DNA from: VFJL01 sp043752345
GTDB taxonomy: Bacteria; Pseudomonadota; Gammaproteobacteria; Burkholderiales; Nitrosomonadaceae
DNA length: 29,282 nt
Assembly: GCA_043752345.1 (NCBI GenBank)
Contig: JAYUYT010000071.1
Span: 1-29,282, forward strand
Direction: 5' to 3'
Position 1 is the stretch's first letter. The number at the start of each line of letters is the position of its first letter. The translations under genes and the position numbers were made by a program. Below, in pieces: positions 16,049 through 23,641 of the stretch. Below the pieces are notes generated by a model. That model saw nothing but the letters and a program-made list of their open reading frames with translations. It did no database searches and was not told the origin of the DNA.

Positions 16049-16930
16049 TTAAGGCGCTGCACGTAATGCGGCGATGCGCATCTCGAGCGGCGGATGTGAC
16101 ATGAACAGGCTCCTGATACCGTCACTCTTGCCTGAAATGCCGAACGCCGCCATCTTATCCGGCAACTGCGACGGCGCATGCTGCTGTTTCAGGCGTTCCA
16201 GGGCGGCGATCATTTTGTTGCGTCCCGCCAGCTGTGCCCCGCCAGCATCCGCGCGGAATTCACGCTGACGGCTGAACCGCATGACGATCATGCTGGCGAG
16301 AACGCCCAGCACCATTTGTGCCACAATACTGGTAATCATGAAAGCCGGCCCATGGCCACGCTCGGTTTTGAATACGACCCGATCCACCGTATGGCCGATT
16401 ATCCTCGACAGAAAAATAACGAAGGTATTGACCACGCCCTGAATCAGCGCCAGCGTCACCATGTCACCATTGGCGACATGGCTTATTTCGTGCGCCAGCA
16501 CGCCTTCGATTTCGTCCTTGCTCATGTTTCGCAGCAGACCGCTGCTTACTGCCACCAGCGCATCGTTGCGGTTCATGCCGGTGGCAAAGGCATTCACGTC
16601 GGGCGCATCATAGATCGCCACTTCCGGCATGCCGATGCCAGCGAGTTCAGCCTGACGCTGCACTGTTTCTAGCAGCCAGCGTTCAGTCGGATCGGATGGC
16701 TGCTCGATTACCACCGCGCCAACCATCCGTTTCGCGCTCCACTTGGACATGGCAAGCGAAACCAGTGAACCGCCAAAACCGATCACTGCCGCCATAATCA
16801 GCAGGGAATTGAAATCTATCCCGCCACCCTCGGCATCCAGGATGCGATCTATACCCAATAACCGCAATGTAATGCTCAGCACGAGCAGGATTGCCAGATT
16901 GGTAACCATGAACAGGAAAATACGTTTCAT
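16049..16930 (-). CDS. htpX: protease HtpX
   Basis: The product has 293 residues, an inner-membrane M48 zinc metalloprotease that degrades misfolded membrane proteins. Two N-terminal membrane segments lie near residues 4-24 and 40-60. The zinc motif is HEISH (H147, E148, H151), and the third ligand is E224 in RQREFRAD. Two more hydrophobic segments (about 155-178 and 195-218) lie between them. The C-terminal SHPPLEMRIAAL is typical. GGAG precedes the ATG. The gene stands alone with its own terminator; in other bacteria it is induced by envelope or heat stress, but no regulatory site is evident here. Confidence 0.97.
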   Translation of the reverse strand: MKRIFLFMVTNLAILLVLSITLRLLGIDRILDAEGGGIDFNSLLIMAAVIGFGGSLVSLAMSKWSAKRMVGAVVIEQPSDPTERWLLETVQRQAELAGIGMPEVAIYDAPDVNAFATGMNRNDALVAVSSGLLRNMSKDEIEGVLAHEISHVANGDMVTLALIQGVVNTFVIFLSRIIGHTVDRVVFKTERGHGPAFMITSIVAQMVLGVLASMIVMRFSRQREFRADAGGAQLAGRNKMIAALERLKQQHAPSQLPDKMAAFGISGKSDGIRSLFMSHPPLEMRIAALRAAP

Positions 16931-17067
16931 TGATGTGACTCCGTTAAGCTCCGCAGAAAACAGTCTATTGGAACAAATTATTGGGCTGCAAGTTCAGTTT
17001 TTCAAGTAGGGCAGCAGATTGTGCCAGTCTATTTCTTCCACGATCAGACCTATCCGCCCCCGATTCC

Positions 17068-17562
17068 TTAGCGTCGATTGTACCTGGCAAAGAAGGCATA
17101 GCCTGCCAGGCCGCCAAAGGTCACGAATAAAATTGCCGACCAGTCTGGAATAGTGAGTGACATGAATTCCCACGTCGAATCAGCACAATCTCCATTTGCC
17201 TCGAACATGCTGGGCCACCATTGGGCGATCGGCAAAGCGTTGAGGAATTTTTCTTCCGGGCTGATGCCGCATTCGAATGCTTCTGGATAGCGCAGCAACC
17301 AGGCATGACGCAGTGCGACAATCGCCCCGGCAGACGCAAACACGGTTATCAGGACGCTGTACAGCCGACGTCCTGCCGCACGCGGATTGTGGAGAAATGC
17401 CAGCAAGGCGATCAAGCCCACCAGCCAGTAAGCAACGCGTTGCACGACGCAAAGCGGACAAGGCAGCAGATGCCTTACCAGTTGCAGATACAGGGCGTAA
17501 CCAAGCGCGCCGGCGCAGCCCAGAAAAATCAACAGGAAAATGAGCCTTATTCCTGGCTTCAT
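17068..17562 (-). CDS. dsbB: disulfide bond formation protein DsbB
   Basis: The product has 164 residues with four predicted membrane segments. It re-oxidises DsbA by passing electrons to quinone. The first periplasmic loop carries CPLC (C35, C38), the quinone-linked pair. The second loop carries C98 (FECGISPEE) and C126 (NGDCADS), the pair that reacts with DsbA. All four are present. The ATG lies 3 nt after the rlmL stop, so translational coupling is likely since no ribosome binding site is evident. Confidence 0.95.
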   Translation of the reverse strand: MKPGIRLIFLLIFLGCAGALGYALYLQLVRHLLPCPLCVVQRVAYWLVGLIALLAFLHNPRAAGRRLYSVLITVFASAGAIVALRHAWLLRYPEAFECGISPEEKFLNALPIAQWWPSMFEANGDCADSTWEFMSLTIPDWSAILFVTFGGLAGYAFFARYNRR

Positions 17563-17565
17563 CGA

Positions 17566-18768
17566 TTAGTTTCGACTGTCAGGGGAAGTCTGATCCGGCC
17601 GCTGTTTGGGGTCCATTGCCGGTACTTTCCGCATTCCGCCCGCCACCATTTTATATTCCAGCAAACGGCATTCAAGCGCACCGTTGAACAAAGGGGTGCG
17701 GCGTGAGGCAGTCAAGCGGATTAATTTTGGCAGCAGCGGATCGGCGGTGAGAATATAGGCATTCCAGCCGCTGAATTTCTTCTTCAGCGCATCCCCCAGT
17801 TTCGGATAGAGCTCTGCAAGCTGTTGCTGCTCGCCTATACGCACTCCGTAGGGCGGGTTGGTGACCAGTATGCCGGTCGGCGCAGGTGCGGAAATCTCTA
17901 GCACATTCGCCTGTTTCAGCTCAACCACTTCGGAGAATCCCGCTGCAGCCAGATTGGCGCGGGCGTCAGCCAGAGCATCGCCATACAAATCGCTGCCGAA
18001 GATCGGTTGAGGCGTTCTCTGTTTCTGCTGCGCTACCGCCTCTTGCTTCAGCTTATGCCACAGTGTGTGATCGAATTGCTTGAGTTTCTCAAAAACAAAG
18101 CTGCGTCCTGATCCGGGTGCAATATTCAACGCCATTTGCGCTGCTTCTAGCAGGAAGGTGCCGCTGCCGCACATCGGATCGAGCAATGGAACACCCGGTT
18201 GCCAGCCTGCCAGACGCAAAATGCCGGCGGCAAGATTTTCTCGCAACGGCGCTTGTCCAGCAGCTTTCCTCAAGCCGCGCTTGAACAAGGCATCGCCGGA
18301 GGTATCCAGATACAGGATAAATTTCCGCGCGTCGAGAAAACCGTGGATGCGGATATCCGGTTGCGTCGTGTCTACACTGGGGCGGGTGCCGGTGATTTCG
18401 CGGAACTTGTCGCACACGGCATCCTTGATTTTGAGCGTGACAAAATCGAGACTGCGCAACGGGCATTTGATTGCTGCCACGTTGACGCGGATAGTGAGCG
18501 CCGGGGCAAACCACTCGTTCCAGGGTAATGCGTGCGTGGTTTTGTAAATATCGGCCTCGCCCGTATAGGGCTGGCTCGCAATCTGCCATAGAACACGGCT
18601 GGCAATGCGGCTTTGCAGGTTGGTACGGTAGCAGATGCTCCAGTCCCCCTGAAATTGCACGCCGCCGTCGCGTGCCTGTGTACCAGACGCGCCGAGCTGT
18701 TCCAGTTCGGTGACGAGTACGGATTCCAGTCCGCGCGGACAAGGGGAGAAGAAGTGGTGGAGTGTCAT
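17566..18768 (-). CDS. rlmL: THUMP-domain class I RNA methyltransferase (RlmL-like)
   Basis: The product has 400 residues. The N-terminus (FFSPCPRGLESVLVTELEQLG) and residues 55-155 form a ferredoxin-like plus THUMP RNA-binding module. The Rossmann methyltransferase domain has the SAM site DPMCGSGTFLLEAA (197-210) and the catalytic NPPYG (304-308), typical of N2-guanine methylation. By similarity it should make m2G2445 in 23S rRNA. It is the single-domain form: the C-terminal RlmK half found in the enteric fusion protein is absent. The C-terminus (DPKQRPDQTSPDSRN) is polar. It sits between a DUF423 gene (42 bp upstream) and dsbB. TrmN-like relatives cannot be fully excluded. Confidence 0.88.
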   Translation of the reverse strand: MTLHHFFSPCPRGLESVLVTELEQLGASGTQARDGGVQFQGDWSICYRTNLQSRIASRVLWQIASQPYTGEADIYKTTHALPWNEWFAPALTIRVNVAAIKCPLRSLDFVTLKIKDAVCDKFREITGTRPSVDTTQPDIRIHGFLDARKFILYLDTSGDALFKRGLRKAAGQAPLRENLAAGILRLAGWQPGVPLLDPMCGSGTFLLEAAQMALNIAPGSGRSFVFEKLKQFDHTLWHKLKQEAVAQQKQRTPQPIFGSDLYGDALADARANLAAAGFSEVVELKQANVLEISAPAPTGILVTNPPYGVRIGEQQQLAELYPKLGDALKKKFSGWNAYILTADPLLPKLIRLTASRRTPLFNGALECRLLEYKMVAGGMRKVPAMDPKQRPDQTSPDSRN

Positions 18769-18810
18769 GATGGTAGTGCTACGACATTGTCGACTGATCG
18801 GCAGGAGAGG

Positions 18811-19185
18811 CTATTTTGCAGTCCATACGCCATAGGCAAGCAACGCCCACGCGCTCAGAAAAGCCACGCCGCCGAATGGCGTGATCATACCGAGCCCGCG
18901 GATGCCCGTCAGGCTCAACGCATAAAGACTGACGGAAAACAGCACGATTCCTGTGAGCATCAGCCAGCCTGACAGTACGACGGGCCTGGATTTGGGAAGG
19001 TGCAACAACACCAGGCCGACCACGATCAGGCCCAACGCATGGTAGAAGTGATACTGTACGCCGGTCTGATATACCGCAAGCATGTCGACGGAGAGTCTTT
19101 GTTTCAGGCCATGCGCGCCAAAGGCACCGAAAGCGACGCACAGGAATGCGTTGATGGCGCCGAGCATGAAAAAGGTTCTGGGCAT
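18811..19185 (-). CDS. DUF423 family small membrane protein
   Basis: The product has 124 residues with four hydrophobic segments. It carries the family blocks GAINAFLCVAFGAFGAHGLK, YQTGVQYHFYHALGL and GMITPFGGVAFLSAWALL. This is the DUF423/YgdD family of inner-membrane proteins of unknown function. An overlapping reading frame (18779-19141) lacks family features and is not a gene. It is probably the first gene of the group leading to rlmL and dsbB. Confidence 0.92.
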   Translation of the reverse strand: MPRTFFMLGAINAFLCVAFGAFGAHGLKQRLSVDMLAVYQTGVQYHFYHALGLIVVGLVLLHLPKSRPVVLSGWLMLTGIVLFSVSLYALSLTGIRGLGMITPFGGVAFLSAWALLAYGVWTAK

Positions 19186-19344
19186 GGGGAAATATCCTTG
19201 ATGAATAGAGGCGACACTTGTGGTGCCGTTGAAAAATGTTGCCGGGTCGCCGTAAATTGACGCGAACAGTCAGTCTGTACTGCTATCCCCGGCAGACTTG
19301 CATCGTCTGCGAGTTTATCAGGGTTGCTGCATAATTCGGCATAT

Positions 19345-20688
19345 CTATTTGCCTTTCTCCAAGATATTCGCCTTGCTCCAGCCTGTCGCGAATGTTACCC
19401 GGATGTTATCACCGATGTTGACCTGGTCGCTGTTGCGCAATATTGCGCCATCGGCGGCATAAGCGATGCTGTAGCCGCGCTCCAGCACGGATTGCGGGTT
19501 AAGGTGGGCGAGATGTGCTTGCTGGCGCTGCAGTACCATTGCGAGTGTCTCGTTACGGTGGGCAACGGCGCGGCGCAAACGCACACCCAGTTCATGCTGT
19601 TGTTCGATCAGGCGGGAAATGTCGGGGCGGGCAGCAGTGAAGCGCTGACTCAGTTCACGCAAGCGCCAGTGTCTGCTTTCGGAATATCGCAGCCAGGCGC
19701 CGGCGAGCCGTTCGCGTAAATGCTGCAGATGGACGAGCTGATTACGGATTTGCTCACCAGGATGTACCAGGCGGCGCGCGAGTATGTCGGTTTCCTGCAT
19801 GCGGCTTTCGATCTCGCGCTGCATCATGCGCTGCATGCGGCCGCACAGGTTTGCTGCACGCTGCAGCAACTCTACACGCTCCGGGCAGGCGAGTTGCGCC
19901 GCGCCGGTAGGCGTAGGTGCGCGTGCATCAGCGACAAAATCAGCGATAGTGAAATCGGTTTCGTGGCCCACCCCGCAGATGATGGGAATGGAGCAGGCAG
20001 CGATGGCCCGCGCCACAATCTCTTCATTGAATGCCCACAAGTCTTCGATGCTGCCGCCACCGCGGCATAGTATCAGTACCGCGCACTCGGCACGTGTTGC
20101 AGCTGTTTGTATGGCCTCGGCTATTTTTAGCGCAGCGCCGTCGCCCTGTACGAGGGTGGGGTAAATGACCACCGGCAGGGAAGGCATGCGGCGCTGCAAG
20201 GTGGAGAGTACGTCGTGTAGTGCGGCAGCGGCAGGAGAAGTGATGATGCCGATCTGTTGCGGAAAAGGCGGCAGCGGTTTTTTGCGGACGGATTCAAACA
20301 ATCCCTCTTTTTCCAGTTTGGCTTTGAGTTGCCCAAACGCCTCAAACAATGCGCCCAATCCGGCTCGGCGGACGGTTTCGACACTCAGTTGAAAATCCCC
20401 GCGTGCTTCATACAGCGTCACCAGTGCGCGCACTTCCACCTGCATGCCATCCTTGGGTTGCCAGTCCAGATACTGGTTCTTGTGACGGAACATGACGCAG
20501 CGTACTTGGGCATTTTCGTCCTTGAGGGAGAAATACCAATGGCCGGAGCTATAACATTTGAGATTGGAAATTTCACCGCAAACCCACAGTAACGGGAGAG
20601 CATGTTCCAGCAACTCCTTGGCGCTATGGTTTAATTCGCTCACGCTCAAAACTGCGCGGGAACTCTCTGTTTCGTGAAGAAAATTCAT
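19345..20688 (-). CDS. xseA: exodeoxyribonuclease VII large subunit
   Basis: The product has 447 residues. It is the catalytic subunit that, with several XseB subunits, degrades single-stranded DNA to oligonucleotides in the cytoplasm. Residues 15-115 form the OB-fold (VCGEISNLKCYSSGHWYFSL, VRCVMFRHKN). The core domain has GIITSPAAAALHDVLSTL, RGGGSIEDLWAFNEE (about 208-222) and GVGHETDFTIADFVADARAPTPT, all conserved. A long coiled-coil region follows (roughly 280-390), then the C-terminal VLERGYSI segment. Length is normal. xseB is not adjacent. The start is ATG at 20688, with only a weak ribosome binding site. Confidence 0.97.
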   Translation of the reverse strand: MNFLHETESSRAVLSVSELNHSAKELLEHALPLLWVCGEISNLKCYSSGHWYFSLKDENAQVRCVMFRHKNQYLDWQPKDGMQVEVRALVTLYEARGDFQLSVETVRRAGLGALFEAFGQLKAKLEKEGLFESVRKKPLPPFPQQIGIITSPAAAALHDVLSTLQRRMPSLPVVIYPTLVQGDGAALKIAEAIQTAATRAECAVLILCRGGGSIEDLWAFNEEIVARAIAACSIPIICGVGHETDFTIADFVADARAPTPTGAAQLACPERVELLQRAANLCGRMQRMMQREIESRMQETDILARRLVHPGEQIRNQLVHLQHLRERLAGAWLRYSESRHWRLRELSQRFTAARPDISRLIEQQHELGVRLRRAVAHRNETLAMVLQRQQAHLAHLNPQSVLERGYSIAYAADGAILRNSDQVNIGDNIRVTFATGWSKANILEKGK

Positions 20689-20703
20689 CTTGACATTCTA
20701 CAG

Positions 20704-20904
20704 TAATCCACATCTGTAACGAAGGTCACATAATTGCAACCGGCAAACCCGCACGTATCCTGAGTGTATGTGTAACTACTTGTTTAACAATGGTAAATTA
20801 CTAGTTCAAAAATTGAGCGCACCAGAAAATATCGTTATGGAAGGATGGGTTACTGACTCTATTGGCAGATTGTCCACAAACTTATCCACAGTAATTGTGG
20901 ACAA
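20704..20904. promoter_or_regulatory. cluster of DnaA-box-like 9-mers between xseA and exbB
   Basis: TTATCCACA, a perfect match to the DnaA consensus, lies at 20882-20890. It is flanked by TTGTCCACA at 20870-20878 on the plus strand and the same sequence on the minus strand at 20896-20904, each one mismatch away. A further TAATCCACA lies at 20704-20712. Three boxes within 35 bp is more than expected by chance. The gap of 338 bp (20689-21026) contains no gene that I can see. It also has a tandem TCCTCTGTC pair at 20911-20928. The boxes could regulate exbB or xseA, titrate DnaA, or mark an origin-type site. Confidence 0.5.
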
Positions 20905-21026
20905 GAAAAGTCCTCTGTCTCCTCTGTCTCTAGTCAAAAAAACATAGCCTCATCCTTGCTGAAAACACAGGGGCAAGATACATTACGGCTCTGATTCTGG
21001 CATCAGAGCTACTGAGGGGATTATTG

Positions 21027-21641
21027 ATGTTTGCTTTGATTCAAGCTGCCGGCTGGCCAGTCTGGCCAATTATTCTAGCTTCCATCGTTGCTGTTGGTAT
21101 TATCGGTGAACGCTTGTGGGCTTTGCGCCCAAGCATCGTGACACCCAGAGACTTGTTGCCCAGAGTAGTTCAGGAGTACCAGAAGAATGGTGTGAACGCA
21201 GAGATGCTGGCGCGGTTACACCAACATTCTCCCCTTGGACAGATTCTCGCAGCGGGACTGAAGAACGACAAAAGCACGCGCGAAATCATGAAAGAATCGA
21301 TTGAGGAAGCTGGCCGCGCCGTCGCCCATGACCTTGAACGTTATCTCACCACTCTGGGTACCATTGCATCTTTAAGCCCGCTGATGGGTTTGTTTGGCAC
21401 CCTGGTTGGGATGATCGAGATTTTCGGCTCAAATTCTCCGACTGGTGGCGGCGGCAATCCGGCGCAGCTTGCCCACGGTATTGCCGTGGCGCTCTACAAC
21501 GCTGCGTTTGGTATCCTGGTAGCGATTCCCAGCATGATTTTTTACCGCCATTTCCGAGCCAAAGTGGATTCATTGGTGGTGGAAATGGAATTGCAGGCAC
21601 TGAAACTGGTGGAGACTGTTCACGGCGAGCGGAAAATCTGA
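21027..21641 (+). CDS. exbB: MotA/TolQ/ExbB proton channel family protein
   Basis: The product has 204 residues. It has three membrane segments: one near 10-28, and two in the C-terminal half around LGTIASLSPLMGLFGTLVGMI and IAVALYNAAFGILVAIPSM. The GLFGTLVGMIEIF and GIAVALYNAAFGI blocks are the family signature. With ExbD it forms an inner-membrane motor that uses the proton gradient to energise TonB-dependent transport. A TolQ-type role cannot be excluded from the sequence, but tolA, tolB and pal are absent. The ATG at 21027 (MFALIQAAGWP) has GAGGGG 7 nt upstream; a TTG one codon earlier is less likely. exbD follows after 62 bp. Confidence 0.9.
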   Translation: MFALIQAAGWPVWPIILASIVAVGIIGERLWALRPSIVTPRDLLPRVVQEYQKNGVNAEMLARLHQHSPLGQILAAGLKNDKSTREIMKESIEEAGRAVAHDLERYLTTLGTIASLSPLMGLFGTLVGMIEIFGSNSPTGGGGNPAQLAHGIAVALYNAAFGILVAIPSMIFYRHFRAKVDSLVVEMELQALKLVETVHGERKI

Positions 21642-21703
21642 TTCGATAGTATAAGCTGTTCCTCGCTTACTATTCACTCTCTACAATACGATTAAATCAC
21701 TCC

Positions 21704-22126
21704 ATGAACTTCCAGCGTGGCAGGCCAAAAGAAGATCCGGAAATCAACCTGATTCCGATGATAGACGTATTGCTGGTGATTCTGATTTTTCTGATGATCA
21801 CCACCACCTATTCGAAATTTTCCGAACTGGAAATCAATTTACCGCAAGCGACTGCGGACAAGCCAGCTGCACGTCCCAACACCATCGATGTTTCGGTTAG
21901 CGCCACCGGCAGTTATGTGATCAACCGTACCCCCATCAAATATTCCAGTGCTGAAGGACTCAGTGGAGAATTGCGTGCCGCTGCAGGCGACCAGAGCGAC
22001 CCTATAATCGTTATCAATGCCGACGCCAGTGCCACGCATCAGTCTGTCATTGCAGTCATGGAGGCCGCACGTCTGGCGGGGTACAATCGCATTACCTTCA
22101 CGACCGAAACCAGAGGTGGCAAGTAG
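21704..22126 (+). CDS. exbD: ExbD/TolR family biopolymer transport protein
   Basis: The product has 140 residues with a single N-terminal membrane segment (about 18-38). INLIPMIDVLLVILIFLMI contains the conserved channel Asp (D21), which is thought to carry protons between the ExbB helices. The periplasmic part (ELEINLPQA, then IVINADASATHQSVIAVMEA) is typical. It is the partner of the preceding exbB. The following Trm112 gene starts only 104 bp after its stop, in a place where many betaproteobacteria have lpxK. Confidence 0.93.
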   Translation: MNFQRGRPKEDPEINLIPMIDVLLVILIFLMITTTYSKFSELEINLPQATADKPAARPNTIDVSVSATGSYVINRTPIKYSSAEGLSGELRAAAGDQSDPIIVINADASATHQSVIAVMEAARLAGYNRITFTTETRGGK

Positions 22127-22229
22127 CAAACAAGTTTTATCCGACAGATAGGAAGTATTGAACATGGACAGTACCGGCAGGGGTTGGCGCCGGACTGACC
22201 TAGAGATTTACAAATCGAGGAAATAATCC

Positions 22230-22409
22230 ATGGATGCAAGACTGCTCGACATTTTGGTATGTCCGCTGTGTAAGGGTCCGTTGCTGTACAAAAAAACCGA
22301 AAACGAACTGATCTGCAAAGCAGATCGGCTGGCTTTCCTCATCAAGGATGGCATTCCGGTGATGCTGGAAGACGAAGCGCGCAAATTACCCGCTGAAGAA
22401 GAAGTCTAG
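22230..22409 (+). CDS. Trm112-like small protein (YcaR family)
   Basis: The product has 59 residues: MDARLLDILVCPLCKGPL, then ELICKADRLAFLIKDGIPVML. It is the small bacterial Trm112/YcaR family (UPF0434). Cys11 and Cys14 form a CxxC; Cys29 is the only other cysteine, so zinc binding may be partial. Family members in other organisms activate methyltransferases, but the role in proteobacteria is unclear. GAGGAA lies about 8 nt before the ATG. In related bacteria this gene usually sits between lpxK and kdsB; neither is next to it here. Confidence 0.93.
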   Translation: MDARLLDILVCPLCKGPLLYKKTENELICKADRLAFLIKDGIPVMLEDEARKLPAEEEV

Positions 22410-22443
22410 TCTGGAACAGTTTCGCTACGACCATACACAGGAA

Positions 22444-23394
22444 ATGAATCCGGGTACTGCTGCTATTCTTGGCGCACTTGTCGCCGACTCCGCTACGCTT
22501 GGCCTGCACTGGCTTTACGATCCCGCACGTATTGCAGAAATTGAAGCGAGGAAGGGCTTGGTATTCTTGTCACCTGATGCAGCCGATTACGCCGGCACCA
22601 AGGGTTACTTCGCACATGGTGGCAAGGTGGCCGGGGAATCAACCGGTTACGGTGAGGTGTGCCTATTGCTGCTGCAGCATCTGGTGAAGCATGGCGAGTT
22701 CAAGCGTACCGAGTACCAGATTGAATACCGCACACACTTTGGGCCGGGCGGCGCGTTTGTCGGCTATGTGGATTCGCCCACCCGCCTGACGCTACGCACG
22801 TTGCTGCCGCTGGAGCCGACAGAATTCCCAGCAGCATCCGGTGCGGACGACGACCAGTTTGCGGCACTGGCGGCACTGCCGCCAGTGGTGGTGGCCCATA
22901 GCGGAACGCTGGCAGTGCTGATGGAACGGGTTGAAGAGGTGGTGCGCGTCACCAATAACAATGTACTGGCGGTTGCCGCTGCGCAATGTTCCGCTGCTGT
23001 ATTGTTCGAAGTGTTGCGTGGGACAGCGATTGCACTGGCATTGGTCAGCGCCTTGCCGTTTGCAGGCAATACCCTCAGGCCGTTACTGAAGCGGGCACTC
23101 GCTGTGCCAACATTGGATAGCGTTGCAGTGGCCGCAGACTTCGGCATGGCTTGCCATGTTGCTGAAGGTTTGCCGGTGGTTTTCCATATCGCGCAGCACG
23201 CGCCGGATTATCGCAGCGCAATCGAGGCCAATATTCGCGCGGGGGGAGACAATTGCGGTCGTGCCATCATGCTGGGCGCCATCGTTGCAGCGTATAAGGC
23301 GAAGCAGGGTGACGCGGAGTCTCCCATCCCGCTGCAGTGGCTGGCACGCTATCGCAAGCTGGTTGCCGCTGCTGATGCATGCGCAGCACTTTAA
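22444..23394 (+). CDS. ADP-ribosylglycohydrolase-fold protein (crystallin J1-like)
   Basis: The product has 316 residues of the all-helical ADP-ribosylglycohydrolase (DraG/ARH) superfamily. The N-terminus GALVADSATLGLHWLYDP and the C-terminal GGDNCGRAIMLGAIVAA correspond to the two family metal-site regions. In canonical DraG the second motif is GGDTDT; here the second acidic residue is replaced by Cys (GGDNC). The N-terminal motif has Asp-Ser rather than two acidic residues in a row. It fits the crystallin-J1-like branch, whose function is unknown; hydrolase activity is uncertain. No draT-like gene is nearby. AGGA precedes the ATG closely. It begins 34 bp after the Trm112 gene and probably belongs to the exbB transcript. 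Confidence 0.85.
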   Translation: MNPGTAAILGALVADSATLGLHWLYDPARIAEIEARKGLVFLSPDAADYAGTKGYFAHGGKVAGESTGYGEVCLLLLQHLVKHGEFKRTEYQIEYRTHFGPGGAFVGYVDSPTRLTLRTLLPLEPTEFPAASGADDDQFAALAALPPVVVAHSGTLAVLMERVEEVVRVTNNNVLAVAAAQCSAAVLFEVLRGTAIALALVSALPFAGNTLRPLLKRALAVPTLDSVAVAADFGMACHVAEGLPVVFHIAQHAPDYRSAIEANIRAGGDNCGRAIMLGAIVAAYKAKQGDAESPIPLQWLARYRKLVAAADACAAL

Positions 23395-23621
23395 TCCGAA
23401 TGTCCGTTTGCAAATCGCTGGCGTAATGTGAACATCAAACAAGGATTGCCAGAAGATTGCAGAACGTCCAGATGCGGGCTGCGCTTACTCTTGAAATCCA
23501 TCGCCCGGCAGCCATAGGGAAAGCTCGTGTCCCAGGTAATGAAGTAGTGAACACATTCCAAGCATTTGGGAGTCTGGCTGTCGCGTTCGGATTCCGGTAT
23601 TGACTCAGCAGTCTTGTTCAT
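23391..23621 (-). CDS. small Cys-containing protein, possible zinc binder
   Basis: The product has 76 residues. The core reads CLECVHYFITWDTSFPYGCRAMDFKSK followed by SSGNPCLMF when joined in pieces: C20 and C23 (CLEC), C38 (PYGC) and C61 (NPC) are spaced as four possible metal ligands. From memory, small proteins with YYITW...PYGC...SG..C occur widely in proteobacteria and have no assigned function. The start has AAAGG just upstream. Its stop overlaps the end of the ADP-ribosylglycohydrolase-like gene by four bases, tail to tail. It follows the diguanylate cyclase gene by about 20 bp on the same strand, so the two are probably co-transcribed. Confidence 0.72.
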   Translation of the reverse strand: MNKTAESIPESERDSQTPKCLECVHYFITWDTSFPYGCRAMDFKSKRSPHLDVLQSSGNPCLMFTLRQRFANGHSD

Positions 23622-23641
23622 TTACCTTTTCATCAACAGGC

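Noticed and set aside
18779..19141. A 120-codon frame overlapping the DUF423 gene.
   Set aside because: Arg-rich shadow frame; the DUF423 frame has clear family motifs and membrane segments.
20689..21026. Calling this gap the chromosomal replication origin.
   Set aside because: DnaA-box-like sites are present, but dnaA/dnaN/gyrB are not here, no clear AT-rich unwinding element is seen, and skew cannot be computed.
22164..22226. A 20-codon ORF (MDSTGRGWRR...) between exbD and the Trm112 gene.
   Set aside because: It has a plausible ribosome binding site but no known family or remnant likeness, so it is mentioned only in the locus finding.
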